Positions 50,134 through 62,599 are shown, numbered from the stretch's first letter. The stretch: DNA of 64,000 nt from Solen grandis (GCA_021229015.1 CM037781.1:36376759-36440758); one strand, 5' to 3'. The notes: generated by a model from the sequence alone, not told the origin. A program made the numbers and translations.

Positions 50134-50470
50134 TTAATAATCATTTGCAATAACGCAACACCTGAGATGTTTAATTTGTTTAGGACATATTGAGTAATTA
50201 AGTTAAAATTGAAATAATCTTTTATATATATATAACTGAAGAAACTGTGTTATTTGATTACCACAATAATAAAAAGGTTATCCTTCCGTCAAAGATTAAT
50301 TAGACTTCATGACACAATGTATCCATTTTACTTGTTTCCATTTTACTTGTAATAAAAACAAACAAAAATGAAGATAAAACGGCAAACGGCATTCCGAAAG
50401 GAAAACAGATTTGTGCAGACCGCCTATTATTTTCGACGACATAAGATATGATATGTTATCTATCTATCTA

Positions 50471-50521
<51 letters not shown>

Positions 50522-51000
50522 TTTTTCTTTCTCTTTCTTTCTTTCTTTCTTTCTTTCTTTGACTGACTGAATTATTGTCTCAGTGACGGTTGACTCCAGC
50601 ACCACAATTAAAACCATATATATATAAATATATGTATCGGTTGATTTCTGTTAAAATAATAATAAAGATGTGCACAATTGGACTGAATTTTTTCTTATGT
50701 CATATATTGAGATAATTAGGCTGGGGGATCGGTTGTTGTCTAAAAATGAATATATGATCATTTTGACACGGTCAAAATATATAATATAAACCTAGAAGGC
50801 TTGTGGCCTGCATTATTTTCCGATATTAATGCTGGTTTTATTCTTGAAGTTATATGACATTGGGATAGGTTTACTTTCAGGACTTACCTTACAAATATAA
50901 TACATGTATATTAATTATAAGGTTAGTTTAACGTATTTATTATTCCTTACGGAGAAAAAGCTCTATTTCGTAAGTAATATTAACAAACAGAAATAAACAA
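50134..51000. repeat. intronic DNA with (TCTA)n(TCTG)n(TTTC)n compound microsatellite
   Basis: The tetranucleotide tract spans about 50,458-50,562, moving from TCTA to TCTG and back to TCTA, then TTTC. The rest of the interval shows nothing recognisable. Confidence 0.85.
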
Positions 51001-51014
51001 TGCTCATAATTACG

Positions 51015-51085
51015 GTTTTCCGCAAACCTGCGGAAAACATATAGGGTTTGTTATGTTTATTAGAACGTTCTGCCGACTGGCAGAA
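51015..51085 (+). repeat. pair of perfect hairpins
   Basis: GTTTTCCGCA-AACC-TGCGGAAAAC (51,015-51,038) has a perfect 10-bp stem with a 4-base loop. TTCTGCC-GACT-GGCAGAA (51,068-51,085) has a 7-bp stem with a 4-base loop. They sit just upstream of a T/C-rich tract and the first unit of the TGACGTCA repeat, so they may be the end of that element. Confidence 0.8.
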
Positions 51086-51156
51086 AGTCCTACTGGATTT
51101 GTACTGTTTTTTTCTTCTTCTTCTTATTCATTTTTTCTTCTTTTCTACGCCTTAAT

Positions 51157-52010
51157 TACTATATGTTGCAAGAGTCCCAGGATCATGAAAAATTAATGGC
51201 ATATATTTCATATGTTGAAATTTTGATTTCAATGGTTTTCATATGCCTGTGACGTCATATGACGTCACACTTCACGTTGTCTACAATAGTTTGAACGCGG
51301 TCTACAGCCATTATTTCTTGGCCGATTTTCATTAAAATTTTACAGAACGTGTATATTACGTTCTAGTTGTGCATCCCGGTATCCGTTTTTCCAAATTCGA
51401 AAAGGCAAAGGTTGAATGACAAGTCCAAGATTCGAACCGTTGACGTCAAATTTCAAATACTTATCAAATCGCTTCAAGATGAGTTAGGGAGCTGATTTTT
51501 TTTAAAGAATATAAGACTTCAAGGGTGTCTTACATTCTGTGAAGATGAACGCCATTTGACGTCATATGACGTCATAAGGTGAAAAATAATTTCTAATTTC
51601 TACGTGTTAACTTCTATATGTTGCAAACGTCGAGCACCTTCAAAATTGAATAGCATATGCTTTACATAGAGATTGTAGCATTTCAATGATTTTCATTTGT
51701 CTATGACAGGACGTGTCTTGACGTCAAAGTTGACGCCGTCTAAAATGGTTTGTACGCGGTCTACAGCCATGATTTCTGGACCGAATTTCATCAAAATTTC
51801 ACAGGATGTATATGTTGCGTTCTAGGTGTGCATCCCGGGGTTCGTTTTTCCATATTCGAAAAGGCAAAGGTTCTATGGTGAATCCAATATTCCAACCATT
51901 GACGTTAAATTTCAAATACGTATTACATCGCTTCCAGATGCGTTAGTAAGCTGATATTTTGAATGAATATAAGTCTCCATGTTTTTCTGACATTTTGAGA
52001 CGATGGACGC
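51157..52010 (+). repeat. two tandem copies of a 452-bp TGACGTCA-containing unit
   Basis: Unit starts (CTATATGTTGCAA) lie at about 51,158 and 51,610. Shared blocks follow in order: TGACGTCA or close variants, GCGGTCTACAGCCATxATTT, a CCGAxTTTCATxAAAATTT block, GTTCTAGxTGTGCATCCCGG, TTCGAAAAGGCAAAGGTT and TTGACGTxAAATTTCAAATAC. Diverged relatives lie at 54,930-55,600, 57,820-58,450, 59,560-59,760 and 62,600-62,970. Confidence 0.88.
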
Positions 52011-53952
52011 GTAAATGAACGCATGGCTGGTTTGATAGATTTTATTCAATTATTCCAGAAGGTCAATGACCCATGTGGATGTACAATTATCGTGATTTTG
52101 ACAGGATAAAATCATAAGCACATACAAATACATAGAAGTAATTACATCCACAGTTGAAAATGATATAACTTATAACATCATTCAAATATTAACAGTGTTT
52201 ATGTATAATTCATGAACACTGACATCACCATTTTCTTAAATTAAACAAGTAGGTAGGTACAAGTCATAAAAACCTTTTCATATATTTTTGACATTTGAAA
52301 GTGAAAAAGATGTTTATAAATCTATTTGATACCTTATATTATGATATCTTGTTCTATTATTTATCAAAATAGTATAGTATAATACAGTACAATACAGTAT
52401 ACAGAGCACCAGCACCGAGTAAAAACCGAAAATAGTAAATACAAAATTGCCGCCCTCGTGTAAACAGTCGTGTGCAGATTTGAACTTTTAAAAAAACAAG
52501 GACCTACCAATAATCAAACGGATTTACTTGGCATAAACCTTAACAATAACTTGTAAAAGTGAATCAAGCTGGAAATGACATTTAAACCACACTGAATATC
52601 TAAATACAGACATTGCACAAATGGATTACATGGCATGTTTACATCGAGACCGAGTGCTCGTGTGACACGGAGGTGTAGAGAAAATTCCTTGCGTAATGCA
52701 TTAATTTGGCTGCAAAATCATCAATAGCAGATAAATAGAGACAACCCAAAGACAAATACAAAGATAAGTAAAATCAGTAATGCCTGGACATTACATTATT
52801 GTGTGTTTGTGTTTTTTTTAAAACCTGAATTCACTTTTTTCTTAATTAATGTGGCAAAAGTGTTTTTTAAATTTTTTAATTATGTTAATCAAAAGATAGG
52901 AAAAAAAAAGAAGAAAAGCTGAACGGATGTAGGAGAGATGGTATGTGGAGGCAATTTGAAAAAACAACAACAACAAAACAACCCAAAACAGCATTGCTTA
53001 TTCTTTTTTTATCTTGTAGTATTTTTTGTTTTTGAACATATTCTGTCATAATGTGACAACCATCAATTTACAGGTGATCTTTTCTTAACAAATGTCCAAT
53101 TATACTGCTATTTCATTAGTGTTAAAATTACATGAACTAAGTATACTCCAAAATGTAACGAAACCGTCAAATCTCTATTAAAATACAGCTCCGTTGAGAT
53201 TACATTATAGCGAAGGATAGCCCGAGCTGGATTTCAATCATTAAAACACGATGACCCAAATTTCAGACTTACGGACATTGAGACAAAACAACAACAACAA
53301 AAATAAAACAACAAAATTTTTGCTCTGGGAAGTAAATCCATTTTTTTTTTATTTACTGGCAACCTTTCAAGGTTGACATACATATAATTCCGGAGCAAAT
53401 CAATTTTCGTCTTTTTTAATGACTCCCATTTAAATATTTCACTTCAAATTTTGGTTGTCTCTGGACATTTATTTTTTTAATATTAATGCCGTAATCAGTG
53501 CTATCACTAATTTGGTAAAATTAATGCACGGTTATTATCAACACAAACATGGCGCATCTCGGTCAAGAATTAGTGATGCATTGTTGCTGTGATAAAATTT
53601 AACACGCCATAGGCTGATCTGTCAACCAAATGCACGTAACAGGTGATTTGGAGAATATATGCACATGCGTGTGTATTTCAGTGAATGTTAACATTGGTCG
53701 CAGTAGGGATTATAATATGTCGGCAAAATCAAAGTATGTAGCACACCATTATTCTATTAAGAAGCGCATGGGGAAAACCCTGGCCTATTAACCATTATAA
53801 AGTTGAACTGATTAAATGGTGCAGACAAATCATTAACCATGATAATTTGAGTTTCAATGTATCAAATTTGCATGCGTCCGATGGGACGCACATATTTTTA
53901 AATTTTGCGTCCTTCTCGAGAGATCTGAATTACATCAGTAACTTAGTGTTTT
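52011..53952. other. AT-rich intronic DNA
   Basis: Several short (CAA)n tracts (about 52,965-52,985 and 53,287-53,315) and nothing coding. Confidence 0.45.
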
Positions 53953-54860
53953 ATACGAGGGTTATCCGAAAATGAATGAAAGTTAGTTTGCAACTTTTGA
54001 TTGAAACATAAAGCCACAAAACTTGGCACGTAACTAAATTAACTCTTTGCACGTAAGCGCACGTGTTAAGCATCGTGACGTGACGTTACGTTATTATGAT
54101 GACGTCATATCAAACAACGCAATGGCGGATGATGCGTTCGCGCTGACCCGAGAAGAAATTTATGCGTATATCAAGATAGAGAGTAGGCGCGGAAAGAAAG
54201 CGACTGAAATATTTAATGTATTCCAGAAGGTTGACCCGACATGTGCAGTTGGATTTAGCACTATTTGTACAAGGGTGAAGAATTTCAATAATGGACGGCA
54301 AGAGTCTTACAAGAAGCCCTTCTCCGGTAGGCAAGTGACAGTTACAGACGCCGATAACACCGAAATTGTTGCTTAACTTCTCAACTCTATAGACAATTTT
54401 CCTGCGAGGAAATTGCGTATGAATCGAGGATACGTAAGAGTTCCGATCATGTTTTTCTTACGCAGAATTTAGGCATGAGAAAGTTCGCCGCGCGGTGGGT
54501 GCCGCACGCACTTTTAAAAAAACTGAAAAAGACAAAGGTGTTCAGATTTGCACTGAATAGTTGAATAGATATTCAGAGGAAGGTGAAATGATGCTGAATA
54601 GAGTGGTTGCTATCGACGAAACATGGATCCGGTCATTTGAGGCAGAATTGAAACGCCAAAGCTCTGAATGGCATACTCCAAACTCGCCAAAACCTGTGAA
54701 ATATCGCCGTAGTATGAACTGTCCAAAGATGTTAATGATATTCGCTTACGATATTTACGGCGTTTTGACAACACACAGAGTTCCACCTGGAAGCACGGTT
54801 AATAAAGAGTACTATGAGTGTTATTTGACTAAAATTCTTCGAACAGCGATACGCCGCCTA
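53953..54860 (+). mobile_element. mariner transposon, 3' truncated
   Basis: The left end TACGAGGGTTATCCGAAAAT at 53,953 resembles a mariner terminal inverted repeat. Transposase coding begins at 54,122. The element breaks off near 54,860, where TGACGTCA-family repeat sequence begins, and the right terminal repeat is absent. Confidence 0.8.
54122..54860 (+). pseudogene. mariner transposase, truncated and broken
   Basis: MADDAFALTREEIYAYIKIE begins an N-terminal helix-turn-helix DNA-binding domain (ending RVKNFNNGRQESYKKPFSGR). Stops and frameshifts follow at about 54,374 and through 54,375-54,560, where LGMRKFAARWVPHAL is still readable. The catalytic domain starts at about 54,600 with VVAIDETWIRSFEAE (first catalytic Asp), SPKPVKYRRS, MLMIFAYDIYGVL and NKEYYECYLTKILR, then is lost. 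The second and third catalytic Asp are missing. The transposase type is the Tc1/mariner superfamily, mariner lineage. It is inactive. Confidence 0.85.
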
Positions 54861-54929
54861 TTGCTTGCGGTGCAAACGAAATCTAGTTCTACTTATTATT
54901 ATAATTCCTTTTTTTCCAACCAAATCCAA

Positions 54930-55700
54930 GAGTTAATTTCAATATGTTGCCAGTGTCCGAGCAACATAAAAATTCTATATCCTCGACAAAAAAGTTCAAA
55001 TTTTTAAATCCCACCATTTTCAATTATCAATGACGTCAGATTTGACGTCACCTTCAAAAGTTTGTTCGCGCTCTAGAGCCTTCAACTCTGGTCCGATTAT
55101 CTTGATATTTTCACAGAAGATGTATGTTGTAATGTAGATGTGAACCTTTCTTTTAATTTTTCAAATTCGAAAAATTAAATAATGTATGGCAAAACCGAGT
55201 TTCGAACTTTGGTCCTAAAATTATTACTTAATGTTACAATGGCTACTGATGAGATATAAACTTGAAAACTGGACAGCTTATCGGCCCAAAGGTCTACTTT
55301 CTTTTCTGTGAAAGTTTTATTCTTAAGTCACGTGGTTATGTCGTCATTTAACGGCCAAAATCCTATGTTTTCAAAGATTTCTCTCGTTCTGGCATCATAC
55401 ATTTTGAGTCAATTTTAATGCAATTAAAATTGCAGCGATATGAATATTTTTTATACATTCAATCATTTTTATTGACGTCATATTACTTCAGATTTGACGT
55501 CAGCTTAAACAGTTTGTTCCAAGTCCGAAATGTTGCGCATTGACGACACCGAGTTGGTCTTTTCCTTATTTTCATTTCTTTCACGTTGGATGTTAAGGGA
55601 CAACCCAAACTTCAAGACTCCTTTGTGTTAGACAATATACAAACTTGATATATTTGCCAACTTCTGAAGTTGCAAAAACTCACATTCTAGTATTTTCTTT
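54930..55700 (+). repeat. diverged copies of the TGACGTCA repeat
   Basis: The order follows the 51.2-kb unit: ATGTTGCCAGTGTCC, TCAATGACGTCAGATTTGACGTCA, a TTCGCGCTCTAGAGCC block, CCGATTATCTTGATATTTTCACAG and TTCGAAAAATTAAA. A second module (AAGTCACGTGGTTATG at about 55,325; CTCGTTCTGGCATCATACAT at about 55,385) recurs at 57,830 and 57,880. Confidence 0.7.
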
Positions 55701-57217
55701 AGGCAAATTCTCAATAAAAATGCAGTTTTAGTTAAAAAAATGCAAATTTTTTTTTTTTTTTACATCAGTGGATTTCATCTGAAAAGATAAAAAACAAACC
55801 GCGGGCTTTAGCGATCGTTTTATATTTTCTAAGCTGAGCAGGATAAAATTATCTTCATTCAACACTTACTTAGTAGTCTATTTATCCTATTATTTCAAAG
55901 CAATACACATGAACAATGAAAAGAAAGAACGTAGCATATCACTTAACATTCAATACCGTGACATGTAGTAAACAGGAAAGTAGTCACGGATTACATCAGA
56001 ATATAAACAATCACGAATGAGTAAAAAGCTAAGTTTATTTGATAGGCAGTTTATACCACAATGTAAGTCTGGTGATAGGATAAACTGTATTCAACAAATT
56101 TTGATAAAATATGTTGAAAATATTACTTTGATAAAAACAACCTTTGAAACGCCTTTTCTTGTAACTAAAAGAGAATTAAGTAATAATCATTTCGCTTAGG
56201 CAATTGAACATAACAGATATCTTTCTTTGATTTCTATTCACTTGCAATACTTTTTACTAATTACAGTTCTGTCATGTTGTAAAATGCAATTATTCTTAAG
56301 GAGATATTTTCTTTATCTTTTCAGATGAAATCAACTGATGTAAGAAAATTCTTAAATGCAAAACATAGTTATGTTTATTTGCTTTTTAACTGAAACTGCA
56401 TTTTTATTGAGAATTTGCATTAAAACACTGGCGTAGCTTCCTATAGACACTGTAGGTACATGCATACACATTTTTTTCAAAGATTAAATATAAAAACAGC
56501 CTGGACAGGCGAAATAGTTGTCGAACAATTAGTAAGAAGCTGTGATATTGTATCAAAGTATTTTCGAATTATTATAAACAATATAATGTTTATATGTAAC
56601 GTAAAATTATATGTTTTTCAATAACGAGTGAGTTGGAAAACGTGTTTTTTTTAAAAATTCTAAATTATTGAAAATACTGGAAATTGGTCTTCCAGTTTAT
56701 TAAACTGGCAAAACCACAAACTATTTTATCTCAAAAATGAAATTACTGCAGACGTAATTCACACGCATTCAATATTCATACATGCGTAAATTATTACCAA
56801 TACTATGACAGTTATCTCTTAAGAGTGTCGCTGTACATAAAGTAAATTATGGCTACACCATTCCTAATAACGACACATCTTAGGATTACTTAGGTAATAA
56901 TAAATCTGCTTTTCGGTAATTTGATATTATGAGGCAAAATGCATAAATTTACTTTTCTCCTCTGGGTGTTTAAGGGTACATATATCATAAAGGGGAGACC
57001 TAAAACAAGTTAATAATTTTGCTTGAAACTTGTATATTGCATTTCAGACTTCAGTTTTTTCTAATGCAAATGCACTCATGCACAAAACTATATGTTCTAC
57101 TTATGTAATATTTATGCATCGATATGAACAGGATGTAATTCTAATCAACCGATCACAATGTCAAATAGACATAACAGAAGGACAACTGCACCACCCAAAA
57201 TGGCAAATCAACCCCAC
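55701..57217. other. AT-rich intronic DNA
   Basis: No supported feature. Confidence 0.45.
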
Positions 57218-57720
57218 ATGATGATATTACAGCCTCATAGAATGACTTAAGAACCACGCATGATGTCTTTATAACTTCACACAATGACATTACGACTCAA
57301 TCGTATGATTATATTAAAACCTTACATGATGATCGTTCAACCCCACATGATGATATAACAACCCAACAAGATGACATTACAACCTTACATGATGATATTA
57401 CAACCTCACATTATGATATAACAACCCAACAAGATGACATTACAACCTCACATGATGATATTACAACCTCACATTATGACATAACAACCCAACAAGATGA
57501 CATTACAACCTCACATGATGAAATTACAACCTCACATTATGACATAATAACCCAACAAGATGACATTACAACCTCACATGATGAAATTACAACCTCACAT
57601 TATGACATAACAACCCAACAAGATGACATTACAACCTCACATGATGATATTACAACCTCACATGATGACATAACAACCCAACAAGATGACATTACAACCT
57701 CACATGATGATAACACGATC
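57218..57720 (+). repeat. minisatellite: 21-bp units in 63-bp higher-order repeats
   Basis: Three 21-mers, ACAACCCAACAAGATGACAT(T), ACAACCTCACATGATGAxAT(T) and ACAACCTCACATTATGACAT(A), repeat as a 63-bp block. The CCCAACAAG unit recurs every 63 bases from about 57,357 to 57,673, six times. The left part (57,218-57,350) is a more diverged edge. Because 21 and 63 are multiples of three, one frame stays open from 57,241 to 57,735 (165 codons, heptads such as TTSHDDI) but has no ATG. Confidence 0.92.
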
Positions 57721-57819
57721 CCTCAAAATGCTATATGAACCCATCTAAACCGAACATAAGACAGCTGTGGCGTCCCACACATATCCCCATAGAGGTTTAC
57801 ATTCTATTTTCTGAATTAT

Positions 57820-58450
57820 GTTCTCTTAAGTCACGTGGTTATGACGTCATCAAAAAGACAAAAAAAATTTTTTTAAAGATTTCTTTCGCTCTGGTATCAT
57901 GGATTTTGAGTCGATCTTAATTAAATCTTCAGAATTGATAGAATTAAAATTGAAGTGCTGCATACTGCAAGAAATGTTTGTTTTGTCGAGTGGTTATGAC
58001 GTCATGCATACTAAAACAAGAATTATTTTAAAAAATCATATAAAATCGCCAATTAAACCAATGAACTTAAAATTTTCAAAAACTTAGTTCGTTCATAAGG
58101 TATTGAAAATTTAAGTGATTACGACATCAAACATGGCAGATAGTCATGTTTGATGGAATGCCTACTTGAAAATGTGAAAACAAACCTGTTCGCATTCTCG
58201 AAGATATTTTTTCTGGATTAAGAGAACGTTAGCTGAACATGTCCTTCCAAAAAAGATATTTTTCTTAAGTCACTTGATTTTGACATCGTTGAAATATAAA
58301 AAGCATTCACTTGATTTTTATTCGCGCTCCAGCGTCATGAGTTTTGATGCCAATCTTAAGCATACCTTAAGGAAATTGTTATGTCACTTGTTTATGACAA
58401 CATTGATTTGTAAGCAAAATATATTAAAAAGATCATAAAATTTGATACAT
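57820..58450 (+). repeat. TGACGTCA repeat family, several diverged copies
   Basis: AAGTCACGTGGTTATGACGT lies at about 57,828, GAGTGGTTATGACGTCAT at about 57,989, and AAGTCACTTGATTTTGACAT at about 58,267. TTTCGCTCTGGTATCATGGA (about 57,884) and CGCGCTCCAGCGTCATGAG (about 58,324) each follow one of them. Confidence 0.65.
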
Positions 58451-60137
58451 TAACTTTAAATAAGTAATATTACCGTACAAGATCCGATTGTTCTTTTACG
58501 TTGAATAGTGAATTAAATACTATTTTGAGTAAATGAGCCGCATTTACGATGAATTAGTATAATTATACTAGAGCCAGAAAACCTATACGGGTAACTAATT
58601 GCATTTGCTATCAAATGCAAACCTAAAGAAAATACATGTATACCTACCTATCGATTTTTTTTATGTTTTCTAAAGTTTACGGCTTCTTTTTCTAAATCTG
58701 TAAAAAGAAGCAAATATATAAAAAATTTATTGTTGAAGGTTTCAAGACGTTTATAACGTTAATAAAATAGAAATAAGAAATTATTTTCATGATTTTGCTT
58801 ACACATCTGCCTTTGTTTCTATCTATTTTTGCAAATGTAAAACGCAATCAACTTAAAAGTTAAAAGTCAAAGATTTCATAGTTTTTTTTTCTTTTTTACA
58901 ATTTCAAATATGTAGAACGAATTGTAGTGAATATTTGTTAAGTTATATACTTACGAAGAAACGGATATAAATGAAATATTTTTTTTTTTTAAATCGACTG
59001 AATAACGTAAGAAAAATAATATTGAGGATAGTATTATCTGAAGATTTTGCTGTTGTTGGATTTTACCATTATCCCCAATTTCTTTAACAGATGTCCCTCA
59101 TACTTCACACATGAAAAAAAAGCATACCTGTGTTGGGGATCAGGCAAGAGTACACGATTCTGTTATAAATTTTAACATAATTATACTCCCCTTTTAAATA
59201 GCATCTCGACTAAGGTTTTCATACCATCTCATTTTTCACTTCAACCCTTTGGTTTGAAACTTAATACCTGTTTATGACCATCACCTCTGCTTGTACATGG
59301 CAAGAGTACATAACTCTATTTTGGATTTTGACTCATATTTTTGCCCCTTTTCCGACTTGATTAATATTTTTGTACTGACACACTTTTTGACTGAACCCTT
59401 TTGAAATACATGTTTATTGCTCGTTTTCATTTTGATAATACAAAGATTCTTACTTTGCCTTTAATTGTGCAATAATAATTTTTACTGACAAACACTCGAA
59501 TAGTGGAGCATGCTTTCTTACGGACACTTTTTGCTTATGACTGATAATCACCTATAGTCAAGTATGACGTCATTTACAATATAAAACTCGACCCTCTCTT
59601 TTAGCCCAATGAATTATTAGGCAGTCTTAATATTTTGCTCAGAATTCACAGATTATTATCTTATGTGCTGCATACTGCAAGTAAATTTTCTGTTCAGACA
59701 TGTGGTTATGACGTTATTGATATTAAAATAGCAATACGAGAGCGCCGCTAAAGCTGGACACTATACGCCCGAGGTCTAAGTCATATGATGGTATCATAGT
59801 ACAAAACTTTGTTTTTAATATCAGGAAGCAGTTTTGTTGTTGCTGAAAATGTCATGGATTATGAGCTTTCGTAAATGTGAATAAAAAATATGTAATTAGT
59901 TTTATATTTTGTGGTTTACGCCTTGAAAACTTGAAGAAAATGCTTATGTTTATGTTTATGACGAGGAAACGAGTAATAGAATGAATATGTGTTTCATAAT
60001 GCACCCGTGCTGATACCACTACCTTTCACTTGTTGATACAGTAATATTTCTCATAAACTGTCAAATTCACTGGTAAATGTTAGTTTCTTGTTAAACATTT
60101 TCATAGCAGATAAAGTATTTAACTTATTTTGTTTCAG
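58451..60137 (+). other. AT-rich intronic DNA with one further repeat fragment
   Basis: A weak copy of the TGACGTCA family lies at about 59,560-59,760 (AGTATGACGTCATTT; ACATGTGGTTATGACGTT). Otherwise nothing is seen up to the exon 2 acceptor. Confidence 0.45.
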
Positions 60138-60291
60138 CTCCAACCGTAAGGCTTATAAATGGAACGAATAACACGTCCGGCCGGGTGGAGATAATGCAAA
60201 AAGGGACATGGCATACTGTGTGTGGCTTTTCTTTCAACCGAACGACCCTAAAGGTAGTGTGCAGGATGATCGGGATTGAGCTAAATGACAC
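60138..60291 (+). CDS. SRCR gene exon 2: first half of an SRCR domain
   Basis: Acceptor TTTGTTTCAG precedes the exon and donor GTAAGC follows it. With one base from exon 1 the codons read APTVRLINGTNNTSGRVEIM and continue through GTWHTVCGF and LKVVCRMIG, the start of a scavenger receptor cysteine-rich domain (consensus VRLVxGxxxxxGRVEV, GTWGTVC, VVCRQLG). The exon ends in phase 2. The domain lacks the Cys before SGR (here TSGR) and the one after LG (here IGI), which is the six-cysteine group A pattern. SRCR proteins bind microbial or endogenous ligands, and the family is heavily expanded in bivalves. Confidence 0.85.
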
Positions 60292-61917
60292 GTAAGCTAG
60301 TCACAGATCAATTTATGCACAAACATACTGTAGTTACAAAGGTGTACATGTTTATTATATTTTAATTTATTCTTTAAAAACTTTGTTTTCCCAAAATTAA
60401 GATATCTGATTTGTTTCATGTTTAGGGGCGTTTACTACAGTTATTTTTATCCAGTAGATTTTTCTAATTTTCATATACTTTATGTAATTAAAATGTTCTG
60501 AATAAGGAAATGGACAAAAAAGACAGGTAAGCTTGCTCTTTTTATACTACTTTCGTATATCCATGGTAATAACTATACTATACCTTTCTCGTTAAATAAA
60601 AAGAAAGAAATAAAAAAAAAAAATTCAAGTAGAAGGAACGCATAATAACAGTTAATTTATGATAGCTCAATTCATCTGATTAAATGGTATAGGTTCTTTA
60701 TTTGTACAAAAATAAGAAATGAAATTAAGAGGATTTAGAAAATGAGGAAAAATTCTTTTTTATTTATACAGAAAATATTTCCGCAGATAATTTATTTATA
60801 TTTCATGTAAATATTATTTAAATGTTGCTTGATCAAAACATGGTCTCTTAATATATACTGACCCTGATCAGAACAATGATAAAAATATATGTCGTCACCG
60901 AGCTCATTTTTTTTGATATGACAAAATGATGAGGGTTTTAGTTTCACTTTACTGGCGAAACAACCTTTCAAGCGTAGTAGCGCTGACATTGTGACAGCTT
61001 AATTTTAGTCGAAATTTGCGAAAACCCGAAATACGTTATACTTTAACTTCCGGACCAAAACAAAAATCTTTTGTTACTTTTCATGTTTGAAATAATGCGA
61101 TTGTAAACTGTGGTACCCTTTAACGTAACAAGTATACAATAACTACCGTCACCGATTGAGGTTTAATTAATGTAGACACAAGTCCCATTCTAAGATATCA
61201 CCTTTTTTTTTTACACAACTCTGGCACATGATCTTACCTACAGAGGTTTACAAAGTCTTAAACACTATTACCACACTTTATGTCAAAGACCATACTGCCC
61301 ATGATAAATAATCTACCCTAAACTCAAATCCGACCTGACCTCTTGACTAACAAGTCCGCACTTGGTCAGTCCGTGTCTGACCAGTGATTGGATAGTACAT
61401 TAATGGTGAACAGGTCCCTGGTTTGCTGATTGACCATATATTGATATACTATTTGATCAATTGAAATATTCATTTGTCAAAACTTATCATTAACACTAGA
61501 GATGATTACTTTTTGACAGCATGAATTGGCTAGCGGCCAACCTAGCTGGCACCTGATTTCCATAATTAATAATGCACTTCCCTGCCCTTTGATTGGGATA
61601 ATTAACTAGTGAAATTAAAATAGTTAAAATATTAAAATACTACATAAAATACAGGTGACATATCTCATTATGTGAATATGTGAACAAGCATGAATTATAT
61701 ATTACATACATGACTTTATATCACCTGTTCTTAGCAGCCATTTAATCTTGATAGACTAGAATTTGTCAAGTCGTTTAAAAAACAGTAAACATTTACTCAG
61801 ACATGCAACACAGCAAGAAAATCATCAAGATTCAAGAAACTTAAAAAGAATTATAATAAAATCTGAAGAATACATTATCTTATAATATTACTTATTACTT
61901 TTTATTACTTTCCACAG
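60292..61917 (+). other. intron 2 of the SRCR gene
   Basis: A 1.6-kb phase-2 intron with GT/AG borders (GTAAGC … TTTCCACAG). AT-rich, with no repeats or embedded genes recognised. Confidence 0.75.
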
Positions 61918-62096
61918 ACAAGGCGTGTATACCATATGGCCAAATGTGTATGGTCCCGGCAGTGGAAACAATATTTTATTGATTTCTGGATGCTCCGGGA
62001 CGGAATTTAGTGTTCTTCAGTGCAGCGACATAGAGACAACATCAGTAAACACATCCGGATGTGTACATGAACTCGACGTTGGTGTAGATTGTTCAG
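61918..62096 (+). CDS. SRCR gene exon 3: second half of the SRCR domain
   Basis: Joining in phase 2 to exon 2 restores ACA (Thr), followed by QGVYTIWPNVYGPGSGNNIL, ISGCSGTE, VLQCSDIE, TSGCVHELDVG and VDCSG, the remaining four conserved cysteines and the terminal C-S of an SRCR domain. The donor GTAACT at 62,097 leaves phase 1, the same phase as the exon 2 start, so exons 2 and 3 form a phase-symmetric module of the kind used in exon shuffling. Translation beyond the donor soon stops. No further SRCR exon was found up to 64,000, so the 3' end lies outside the window. Confidence 0.85.
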
Positions 62097-62599
62097 GTAA
62101 CTTCAAGTCAGTAGAATTTGTCATTTTGGATTATGTTACATTTTTCATCAGCCGCTGAATCTTCAGACCGAAATTAGTGTATAAAATATATCGTTTATCA
62201 CTTATCTTAAAGCAATATATGTTATCAAAAAGTTGAAATAAATCGAAAACTAAATAAGTACTTTTAAGCATTAGAAATGCGAATTGATACATCATTTGCC
62301 CATGACCATTGGAAAATAGTTATATATACTGACAAAGTGTCGATGCAATTTTATATCAAAAATAGTTTAGCTGATGAACATTTTGATGGTACACCTGTAT
62401 TTGATCAAATTCATTGCAGCAAACGTATGGTGACACCGATTAATTAATAGCCATTCATATCAATATGTTTGGAAATTACTTTCTCAAACAAAATATGCAG
62501 AAAAGAAGTCCTATCGTTGATCGGGCATACGAAAACTAGTTTTTTTTCTCTTTGTGGTTGTTATTTCATTACGTTATTGAAGAGCTAAGATCGTGAACA
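62097..62599. other. intron 3 start, AT-rich
   Basis: Nothing recognised. Confidence 0.45.

Larger units (their letters stand above)
36338..60137 (+). other. intron 1 of the SRCR gene (23.8 kb), filled with transposons
   Basis: Bounded by donor GTAAGC (36,338) and acceptor TTTGTTTCAG (60,128-60,137), with phase 1 on both sides. It contains three LINEs (one decayed, one split by another), a hairpin-ended repeat, a mariner, minisatellites and a long-period TGACGTCA-rich repeat, all annotated separately. Stretches at 36,390-37,446 and 37,770-38,073 show nothing else. That both exons belong to one gene is inference from domain logic and phase. Confidence 0.6.

Noticed and set aside
55240..55275. 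CTGATGAG…GAAA resembling a hammerhead ribozyme core (also at about 62,826)
   Set aside because: No credible stem II, and no flanking stems or cleavage site. The same region in other TGACGTCA repeat copies does not preserve the core.
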